Source: Piromyces finnis
Taxonomy: Eukaryota; Neocallimastigomycota; Neocallimastigomycetes; Neocallimastigales; Neocallimastigaceae
Direction: 5' to 3'
NCBI GenBank assembly: GCA_002104945.1
Contig: MCFH01000032.1
Location: 248,001 to 312,000, forward strand
Length of the DNA stretch: 64,000 nucleotides
Under the pieces are notes generated by a model that did no database searches, was not told where the DNA came from, and saw nothing but the letters and a program-made list of their open reading frames with translations. Shown in pieces: positions 55,822-64,000 of the stretch (its first letter is position 1; the number at the start of each line of letters is the position of its first letter). A program made the translations under genes and the position numbers.

Positions 55822-57971
55822 ATGGAATCTTTATCTTCAGAAGAATGTATTTTACTAGAATATATAGATGAAAATAATCCCGATTCAAAAACTACTTTTA
55901 TTATAAAAAGAAAGAAAATAAATCAAAAAAGATAATAAAATTAATAATTATTACAAAAAAGAAAGAAAGTAAATCAGAAAAGATAATAAAATTAATAATT
56001 ATTACAAAAAAGAAAGAAAGTAAATCAAAAAAGATAATAAAATTAATAATTATTATAATTATTAATATTATTTCTTGTTTAATAATATCATTTTTCGCAG
56101 TTAAAACATTCTATAACAATGATAAAATTATTGTTGATGAAAAACATAGATTCTCATTTATAAAAAGTGAACCTAGAATAGATAAATATGGAATTGATTT
56201 AAATATTAATATTTTGGAAGGAATTTATAGTAAAAGTATTGATGATGATAAATAAATAAATCAATAGAGAATTAGTCACTCTGTACTCAACCAAGTCCTA
56301 ATTTAAGACTAGTAAAACATTCGGAATAGAATGAATCATAAATGTAAAGATATTAGTCTTCAATTTCATAATTATGAGAATAAAAAAACTGTTTCTCTTT
56401 CACTTTCTCTTAACGATATTTCGGATCAAATGAAGAAATATGAACAATGGAAAAAAAATAATAATACTAGTCCTTATTATGATAGACAAGACTATTAACA
56501 TTTATTATTTTGAAGAATTTCATACTTATGACTATGGATATGATATAAATAATGTTGAAATTAATGATGATACAGAATATTATAGTTATGTAGTTAAAAG
56601 TCATATAGATGAAGTTCCTGATCCAAGATAAAGAAGATTATTTAGCTTTTTTTTTTTAATTCAGAATGATTAGATTTGTATATTTCAGAATATTATGATA
56701 TTATTGATTATTTTGTTATATTTGAAATCAAATAGTACATTTTCAAATAAACCAAAACCATTATACTTTATAAAGACATTATTAGAAACTAATAAACTTT
56801 AAGATAAATTAATTCCACTTCCATTGACATTAAAAATTGAAAGTAAAACAGAGAGAGGTGAGCATTTGCAAAGGAACATTTAGCAAGAAGATTTTTATAG
56901 AAAAGGGATTAGAATCAGTTCAAGATCATAATGGTGATCTTTTTATTCATGGTGATTTAGATGAAATGCCAAAAGCTCATGTATTTCACTTTTAAAAAAA
57001 TGTGGTGGATGGGAACATTTACAACCCGGAATTGGTGGAAGACCAAAATCTTTTAAATATGAAAATGCAGAATCTTATTTAGTAAACGAAAATATATATG
57101 TTGAAATCGGTCCAACTGGTGAATATCAAGTTGCTTATGTTAATGCAAGACCCTTGGGATTTTTATCTTGGTTTTATGAATATTCTTTTAATCTTGTACA
57201 AAGTGAGGATATGACAACAGCTACACATCCAAATATAATCATGTTCGATGCTAGACGCACTTTAGGACAAATACCAGAAAATAAAAATCATAAACGATCA
57301 GATTAGTAGTATATATGCCTATTACTTGATCCAAATTTCAATCCATATAAGAGTTATATTTACAATACTAGTAATACAGATAAATGGATAGGAAAGGGTT
57401 TTATTGCAGAATTACTTAGATACATCTGATTTTAATATATTAATGTGGTTGGCATATGAATAGTTTCTTACCAACAATTAATCAATTTTACAATAAAGTT
57501 AAATCATACGCACATTACGATTCATTCTCTGGAGATGAAGAAAGTGACAAGAAACAAATTATTTATAGAATCAAACAACATGAATATATTTTTGGAAGTG
57601 AAAATATATATTATGATAGAATAACATAAATACCATCATCTTATATTATTATAATATAGACTATTCTTATTGGAAAGAGAATACAAACAATTTTGATGAA
57701 AATGGTAAATTTAATGAATACCTCAGAAACTAGTAGTGAAGTTCCAATTCAAGTCTTAAAAAACCCTATATTGCTATTCATATAGCTTGATCGTGATTTT
57801 GGTTTTGAAAAAAAATTATGGTGGCAAGTATTTCCAAAGACTGGAATAAAGTTCGTTTAGAAGGATTAGACTCTAGCAGTTTAAATGAAATCACCCCCAG
57901 CTATATTATCAGACGAATATAAAATTGAAATGTTTAAAGAAATGGCAAAAGAAAACAAGGAAAGTAAGTAG
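55822..57971 (+). pseudogene. Glycosyltransferase family 17 pseudogene
   Basis: Scattered over several frames are the hallmarks of GT17 (beta-1,4-mannosyl-glycoprotein N-acetylglucosaminyltransferase-like). An N-terminal Lys-rich part and one transmembrane helix (IISCLIISFFAVKTF, about 56075-56120) suit a Golgi type II protein. Then come YYDIIDYFVIFE and NSTFSNKPKPLYF (56690-56780), HGDLDEMP (56948-56971, the D-x-D-E region), a long open part to 57303 (PLGFLSWFYEYSF), and GWHMNSFLPT (from 57447) followed by KVKSYAHYDSF, matching the GWH…SFSH block of the family. At least four frameshifts and many stops. A 51-bp tandem repeat lies just before the membrane helix. It is the only host-type protein gene in the window and is dead. 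Confidence 0.75.
55902..56054 (+). repeat. 51-bp tandem repeat before the membrane helix
   Basis: Two nearly exact 51-bp units (55953-56003, 56004-56054) follow a more diverged one (55902-55952). 51 bp is 17 codons. In one frame the unit encodes TKKKESKSKKIIKLIII, so it repeats the Lys-rich stretch and start of the hydrophobic segment. Confidence 0.85.
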
Positions 57972-58320
57972 AATGTTATAATAAAAATGTTTTTTATTGA
58001 TAATTATAATTAATAATATAATCTATCCCTATATATTTAGTTTCATTTCCATAATAGATAATTTCTAAAATATAAATAAAATAGTATAATATTTATACTA
58101 ATTTCCTTTACAGAATATGATCATATTCTTCATTATAATCAACAATATTAAATGAAAATTAATAGTATTGATTATAATATTTTAAAAATTCGTACAAATA
58201 AAATTGGTATAATTTTTTTTTCCAGTTTTACATAATTTGATTTAATTATTTATTTATTTTGAAAAATAAATAAAATATTAAAGTATTTTATATATATTAA
58301 TAAAATTGATAATTAATATA

Positions 58321-58430
58321 AAATATAAATAATACGAATAGTATTTAATAATTAAATAATTCATAAAATAAAATAAAATAAAATAGAATAAAAAATATAT
58401 AAAAAATAAAATATAAAAATATTAAAAAAA
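58321..58430 (+). repeat. Left arm of a ~110-bp inverted repeat
   Basis: Pairs with 59451-59562 (reverse complement), including an (AAAAT)n tract of different length in the two arms. The arms enclose about 1 kb holding the GC-rich poly-A retrocopy. Confidence 0.75.
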
Positions 58431-58479
58431 GTTTTTTCAAGTTATTTATGATTGTATATTATTATTAAAATATTCTAAT

Positions 58480-58759
58480 GACCCCGCAGATGTCAGTGCC
58501 TGTGGATTTTCCCACTGGGTTTGCCATGGGTTGGGTTATGATATTCAGGTAAGTATAAATGAACTTTCTAATTTACTACTATGATAATAGTACATGGATT
58601 AAGTGAGCGTCGAAGCTGAAGAAACAGTATGACAGACCAGGAGGGTCACAACCACCTAGCAATAGGAATGAGCCAACGTTTCTCTAAGAACCACCATTGG
58701 AGCTAACTCTGATCGATGGGAGAAATGCACTCTGAAGTTAAAAAAAAAAAAAAAAAAAA
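58480..58759 (+). mobile_element. GC-rich poly-A-tailed retrocopy (SINE-like)
   Basis: Two GC-rich blocks (58480-58548 and about 58605-58735) in otherwise AT-rich DNA end in 20 A and are bounded by the direct repeat TCTAAT (58474-58479, 58760-58765). This is the mark of LINE-type retroposition of an RNA. I do not recognise the RNA: no tRNA, 5S, U-RNA or SRP motifs are clear. Between the blocks is GTAAGTATAAATGA, a perfect 5' splice-site type sequence. Confidence 0.65.
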
Positions 58760-58929
58760 TCTAATTTTCCTGGCTAATTAGTAACAATAAAATAATAAAC
58801 TAATATATATTTTCTTATAATACATAACTAGATGTATTATAATATATTTATTTTAAACTATATTCATTAATTATATATAAAAAATTATTTTAAACTATAT
58901 TTATTTTAAACTATATTCATTAATTATAT

Positions 58930-59085
58930 AAAACTTGTAGAATGAGCAAGTAAAAATAAATCATTCAATTACACACAAATATACCACTTTCTAAGCTTAT
59001 TTAGAATTAAGGTATATTTGAACTTGTGTCAATGATGGAGAATTCCAAACTCGGCTACCTTGTAGCCTAATTCTAAGGAAGGAGG
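58930..59085. repeat. Dispersed repeat M, copy 1
   Basis: About 110 bp (58932-59036) are shared with 60375-60478 (AACTTGTAGAATGAGCAAGT, then ACCACTTTCTAA, then TTTGAACTTGTGTCAA). It continues with a hairpin GGCTAC-CTT-GTAGCC (59053-59067) and GGAGGTAAGTATAATA. Confidence 0.65.
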
Positions 59086-59450
59086 TAAGTATAATAAAAC
59101 TTTCAATTTCTTCAAAATTTCAACTTTTTATATCAATAAATAAAATATCATAGTAAATACATAATATATAGTATAGTTAAATAATATATAAAATAATGAG
59201 AATAAAAATATCATAAATTATAATATATAAAATAATAATAAAAATTATAATATATTATTAGTAATGTACAAAATAAATATTATAATAATAAAATAATAAA
59301 AATTAATATTTAAAATATAAAGTATACAAAAAAAAATATTATAATTAAAATAATAAGAAAATAGATTAAAAAAAAAAAAAGAAAAAAAAATGGTAAAGTT
59401 TTAATATATATTTTATATGATATTTCATTGATATTTTTATTTTTATTATG

Positions 59451-59562
59451 TTTATATTTTATTTTTTATATATTTTTTATTCTATTTTATTTTATTTTAT
59501 TTTATTTTATTTTATTTTATGAATTATTTAATTATTAAATACTATTCGAATTATTTATATAT
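59451..59562 (-). repeat. Right arm of the ~110-bp inverted repeat
   Basis: Reverse complement of 58321-58430, ending TATTCGAATTATTTATAT against ATAAATAATACGAATA. Confidence 0.75.
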
Positions 59563-61286
59563 AACAAGTCTATATGTAGAATATTATATTATAAAATGTT
59601 CAGTCCATTAATAAAAACTCAGGTATTAACTACCAATTATAGAATGAATTGCTTTTACTAAAAGTGAATAAAAAGCTAAATAAAATGTGGATTAAATATA
59701 ACAAAATAATATCATATAGTGAATAAATATATAGAAGAATATATACCAATGATATATCCATGGAAGACATAACAAAAATAAGAAATATTAAAGCAAAAAG
59801 AAAAATGGATGATACTACCATTAAAGAAGATAAAGAAAATGTACGAAAATATGTAAAAAGAAAAAAGAAAAAATATATTTACTTGCTCAAGATTACATTA
59901 AATTATTTTAAATTATTTAAAATTTCATTTCTTTATTTTATAATATTCTTCTTTATTAACTTAAAGGGTTGAAGTTTCTTCTTAACGGCCGAGAAATTGA
60001 TAAAGAATGAAATTTATATATTATTAATCAATATAAAATCTGATTTTAAAAATTTTTGTAATAAATCTAATAATGAATTAAAATGGTAAATAATTAAAAT
60101 AATATAAAATATAAATATTTAATTGAATTTTTAAAATGTAAAATATAAACAATTTTTGTTTATAAACAAACTTAAATGTAATTAAATAATATAAATAGAA
60201 ATAAAAAATATTATTTTAAAAACTGTTACTAATTATCCAAGGAAAATTAGAATATTTTAATAATAAAATAATAAATTAATATATATATTTTTATATTACA
60301 TAACGAGATGTATTATATATTTATTAATAAAATTTAAAGATGTTTTTAAAATTTTAAATTATATTTATTAATTATATAAAACTTGTAGAATGAGCAAGTA
60401 AAAATAAATCATTCAAATACATACAAATATACCACTTTCTAAACCTATTTAGAATTAAGGTATATTTGAACTTGTGTCAATTGTCAAAAAGCGATTTTTT
60501 ATTAGAGAAAAGTATGGTAATCACACTTTTCTTGTTATTCATGAACAATTTTAATTATTGAATTTTTAATTTTAATTAATTATTGTTTAATTATAAATAT
60601 TTAATTTTTATAAATTAAATTATTAATTTAAAAATTTTCCATTATTATAAAATAAGGTTAGATAATTAATATTCTTGATTTCAACCATAATTAATTATAA
60701 AAATTGATAATTTCTCAAATAATTTTTGATTATTAACTTCAATCAAAACCAAACTAAAAAACCGTTTGATTAAAAATTATTTGTAATAATTATTAATTAA
60801 TCATGAGAATATATAATTAGTATAAGCAATTAGTATTCTCAATTTATGAAATTAAATATTTACAATTTAATATTTTTAAAACAATACTTTTTATTTAAAA
60901 GCAGTCCAAAGATTAATCTTAAAATCTATCGTATGAATTCATATCAATATCAATTATTAATATTTCAATTTAAAATTATTTTATTTTTGAAATTCTTTGT
61001 AATATTACTAATTATTAATTAGTATTTATTATAACTTATATAATTATAAAATTATTTAAATAAACATTATTCATTATTTACTATTAAGATTTATTATTAA
61101 TATTTATTTTAGTTCTTTGTTTATTTTTTATAATTTTATTTAGCTATTAAGAGGTAATAATTAACTTAACTTATATTATTAGTTATGTTAATTAATAATA
61201 AAATACCTTTTACTCATATATTATAAATAATAAATAAATTAAATATATGTTTGAAATATAATCAAACCATAAATAATTACTAGGAT
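59563..61286. other. AT-rich region with repeat fragments
   Basis: A 70-codon frame at 59760-59972 (basic N-terminus, hydrophobic C-terminus) has no recognisable family and may be chance. Repeat M copy 2 lies at 60375-60478 and is joined to a truncated inverted repeat C at 60481-60555. No other gene. Confidence 0.5.
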
Positions 61287-62520
61287 TTTATAAAAAGAAT
61301 ATCCCATAAAAAGGTAGACATACTAGATGGATTGAAGAATATAATAAATACAAAATTGAATTAAAATATGATAAAAGAAAGAAAAATGCTTTTGCTGATG
61401 TTCTTTCAAGATTACCTTCTAAAAATTCGGATGAAATAGTAAATTGTACTTATGTAATTTTATCTGATTTTATTCCAAATGATTTGGACCTGCTTGGAGG
61501 AATAATAAAATATTTTACAAAAAGTTATCAAGTTATAGATAACACTCTTTATTATAAAAAAGATATGTAATTTTATCTGATTTTATTCCAAATGATTTGG
61601 ACCTGCTTGGAGGAATAATAAAATATTTTACAAAAAGTTATCAAGTTATAGATAACACTCTTTATTATAAAAAAGATGATTTATATCTTAAAGATGAAGA
61701 TAAAAAAGATATTATTTGTCGTGCTTATTCTGTTAGTCATGAAGTTGCTGAAAGGACCACAGATAGAATATTAAAATCTTATTATTAGCCTGGTATTTGG
61801 AATGATGTAAGAATGTGGGTAAAGTCTTGTAGAAAATGTCAACTTTGTAGACCTTAACCTTTACCTATAAATACTGAAGATAATATAACACTAATTGAAT
61901 AACCATTTACTAGAGTCAGATTAGACATAGTTGGACCACTACCACTTATTAATCATGGAAATTTTTATATCATTACTCTTGTTGATTATTTCATAAAATG
62001 GGTTGACGCTAAAGCAATCCCAAATATGAAATCAGAAGAAGTAATAAAATTTTTAATAGAAGTAATAACAAGACATGGTCCACCAGAAATAATTGTTACT
62101 GATAATGGCAGTTCTATTATGTCCGATATTATTAAAATGATGATTGATCTATATGGATTATGGGCTCATTTTGTTTCTCCTCATCACCCACAATCTAATG
62201 GTATGATTGAGAATAGAAACAGAGAAATAGTAAAAACTTTAAGACTCTTAATTGAAAATGAGTCTGAATGGGATGAATATCTACCATCTGTATTATGGCT
62301 CTTAGAACTACAAAAATTCAAAAACTAAGTTTAGTAGTTTCGAACTTTTATATGGACGTAAAGACACTTGGTCATTAGAAATAATGTTTCCTGATATTTA
62401 TAAAGATCCCAATGAAACAGAAGAAGAATATATATTTAGAAGATTCTTATGGCATCAAAATTGGGTAAAACAAGCTACTGAATATTATAATCATGCTAAT
62501 CAATATTTGAACCTGTGTTA
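61287..62520 (+). pseudogene. Ty3-type RNase H-integrase remnant
   Basis: Reads from the RNase H end (RWIEEYNKYKIELKYD, AFADVLSRLP) into the integrase zinc domain (HEVAERTTDRILKSYY, CRKCQLC) and core (RLDIVGPLPLI, IVTDNGSSIMSD, HHPQSNGMIENRNRE), then ALRTTKIQ and FELLYGRKDTW in a shifted frame. D, D and E of the core are present. Breaks: a 113-bp exact tandem duplication (61452-61564, 61565-61677), TAG after SYY, TAA after CRP and LIE, and a frameshift near 62313. It differs from the pol of A and B, so is another lineage. Confidence 0.88.
61452..61677 (+). repeat. 113-bp exact tandem duplication
   Basis: Two identical copies, 61452-61564 and 61565-61677, inside the integrase remnant. 113 is not a multiple of three, so the duplication shifts the frame. 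Lack of differences means it is recent or an assembly artefact. Confidence 0.92.
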
Positions 62521-62529
62521 ATTTTGTAT

Positions 62530-62869
62530 AAGAAACTTTTTTACTAAAAACCTAAGTAAAACTAAAATAGAGTTTATTATAAAATATAATAAAAAAAAAT
62601 ACTTATATAATTTTAAATACCTAGGTATAAAGGGTTAAAAATGCTTTTTAAGAAATTTTTATTTTGAAAGTTGAAACACCTAGGTATTTAAAATTATATA
62701 ACTTTTTTATTGGATTCTAGTCTAGTTGGTGCTTCTTCAGGAAAAGACTAGAAGAAAAACCTGAATAATGATTAATTAAAAAACCAAATTGGTTTTGGAA
62801 AAATATTATTTAATTTACTTTTTAATATTAGTGACTTAATTAATTTATATATATATTAAAACTAATCTA
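62530..62869 (+). repeat. LTR-E-related repeat with 23-bp palindrome and pseudoknot-like hairpin
   Basis: Carries a perfect 23-bp inverted repeat (62604-62626 and 62678-62700, centre CCTAGG in each arm). Then TCTAGTC (62716-62722), TTCAGG (62736-62741), the invariant 18-nt loop with GACTAGA, and CCTGAA (62760-62765), in the order of an H-type pseudoknot. An inverted copy is at 53.4-54.1 kb. Chromovirus A copy 2 begins right after it. Confidence 0.68.
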
Positions 62870-63599
62870 TGTAAAGATATAAAGTATATCTTTAAATTAT
62901 TTAATAATTAATTAATAATTATTGAATAATAATTTTGATATTTTAATAAAAAAAAAATTGTTTATAAAATTTATTGTATAAATTTTATGGAATAATTAAA
63001 TAAAGATTAATTTTAAAATATCAAAGTTACAAATGAAATTTGGATAAATATTTAAATTAATGGATAATTAAATTTAAATATTTTAAATATTCAAATTAAA
63101 TCTTAAAAAGTTTTTATTTAATTAAAATTAGTTTAATAACTTTAGCGTAGTTTTAAATTAGCATTTTTAATTATAAATATATAATAAATAGTATTATTAA
63201 TATTTAATTAATATATAGGTAATAATACATGGACTGTATTCAATTTGCAGTTTACTCAAATTGAATCAAAAGTGTATTTAATTAGTTTTAGTTTAGTTTT
63301 ATTATTTTATTATTTAATTAAATTAGTATTAAATTAGTTTTGTTTATTTTATATTGAATATATGTATAATTAAATAGAATAGTATATTAAAATATAATTT
63401 ACAAAAAATATAAATGCATGTAAAATTTCTTGATTAAAACGATGTAATTGTTATTGACTATTATTTAGTTAATAACTAAATAAAATTAATAAAAGAGATA
63501 TTTTTAAATAGATTTTGTTTTTCTTGTTTCTTTTTATTTATTTCGTGTTTTATGTTTTATTGTAAAATTTTATAATCTGTTTTTTTATAAACTTTTACA
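62870..63599 (+). mobile_element. 5' LTR of chromovirus A, copy 2
   Basis: 730 bp, TGTAAAG to TTTTACA, close to 22238-22964. Preceded by ATCTA; the right flank is outside the window. It is followed by the primer site and leader, so it is a full element cut by the window edge and not a solo LTR. Predicted RNA start GTAATTGTTAT lies at 63444-63454. Confidence 0.93.
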
Positions 63600-63610
63600 A
63601 TAACAATTAC
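63600..63610 (+). promoter_or_regulatory. Self-complementary primer-binding site, chromovirus A copy 2
   Basis: ATAACAATTAC abuts the LTR and pairs fully with 63444-63454, the same as in copy 1. Confidence 0.8.
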
Positions 63611-63675
63611 CTTTGTTCTAATAAAACACGTTATAAAATTTTTTAATAAAACATATTTAATAAAATTTTTTTTAG

Positions 63676-63925
63676 CTACCGCGTTTAAAGGAATATCTAC
63701 CGTGTTTTCAAGGTTATCTACTGCGTATTAAGGATTATCTACCGTGTTTTCAAGGTTATCTACTGCGTATTAAGGATTATCTACCGTGTTTTCAAGGTTA
63801 TCTACTGCGTATTAAGGAATATCTACAGTGTTTTCAAGGTTACCTACCGCGTCTAAAGGAATATCTACCGCGTTTTCAAGAATATCTACCGTATATATAG
63901 GAAAATCTATCGCGTTTTGGAGTTT
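63676..63925 (+). repeat. 21-bp minisatellite in chromovirus A copy 2 leader
   Basis: Twelve units starting CTACC/CTACT/CTATC in exact 21-bp phase (first 63676, last 63907). In the middle a 42-bp two-unit block (CTACCGTGTTTTCAAGGTTAT then CTACTGCGTATTAAGGATTA) is repeated three times. Copy 1 has seven irregular units. Confidence 0.92.
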
Positions 63926-64000
63926 TATCGTACTTTCTGAGGATTTGTTAATCTAGTGCCTGTTACTCAAAGGTCTTCCAAATATTTATTATATTTAATT

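Noticed and set aside
58480-58735. Retrocopy as SRP, RNase P/MRP, U2-U6, U3 or 5S RNA
   Set aside because: I compared the remembered core motifs of each and found none. A covariance search would be needed to exclude diverged forms.
59760-59972. 70-codon frame as a small membrane protein gene
   Set aside because: Lys-rich then Phe/Ile-rich text is what simple A-rich then T-rich DNA encodes; no promoter context or homology.

Overview
The window is extremely AT-rich eukaryotic DNA made almost entirely of LTR retrotransposons, solo LTRs and decayed elements nested in one another around three identical tRNA-Cys(GCA) genes. Asn-rich protein linkers, AT-rich spacers, single-ORF and two-ORF Ty3 elements and a broken glycosyltransferase family 17 gene fit a repeat-rich, AT-rich fungus (anaerobic chytrids are one candidate). 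Microsporidia or dictyostelids cannot be excluded from sequence alone. I see no intact host protein-coding gene; the tRNAs are the only clearly functional host genes.

Layout: 1-2.6 kb is AT-rich DNA, a solo LTR of family B with a 5-bp target duplication, and tRNA-Cys 1. 2.7-8.5 kb is a minus-strand Ty1/copia element (copia-1, 350-bp LTRs) with one frameshift in a run of eleven A/T. 9.7-13 kb holds a solo chromovirus LTR (family A), a repeat carrying a broken CRESS-DNA-virus-like Rep fragment, and two head-to-head LTR-B-like pieces. 14.4-20.7 kb is a large LTR (family D) split by an apparently intact minus-strand copia-2 element (single 1532-codon gag-pol). 21.6-29.3 kb is an LTR-B-like copy split by a full Ty3/chromovirus (element A, 727-bp LTRs, TSD CCTTA) with one nonsense codon. 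30-31.3 kb holds LTR-E, repeat C and tRNA-Cys 2. 31.3-38.8 kb is an apparently intact Ty3 element B (1128-bp LTRs, gag and pol in different frames). 38.8-41.1 kb is LTR-E split by solo LTR-D, then tRNA-Cys 3 and a copia-1 gag fragment. 42-64 kb is older debris: gag, protease, RT and integrase remnants of at least one further Ty3-like lineage, solo LTRs, a GT17 pseudogene, a GC-rich poly-A-tailed retrocopy, and the 5' LTR and leader of a second chromovirus A running off the window.

Mechanistic signals are readable by eye. Both Ty3 families carry an 11-nt primer-binding site directly after the 5' LTR that is exactly complementary to an 11-nt stretch inside the LTR about 35 bp after a TATA box, the arrangement of Tf1-type self-priming. 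Element B has an A AAA AAC slippery heptamer abutting the gag stop, an 8-nt spacer and a perfect 7-bp hairpin, a textbook -1 frameshift signal. Both copia elements have a primer site matching the anticodon arm of tRNA-Lys(CUU), implying a half-tRNA primer. One LTR family carries a conserved hairpin with an invariant 18-nt loop, compensatory stem changes and a possible pseudoknot partner.
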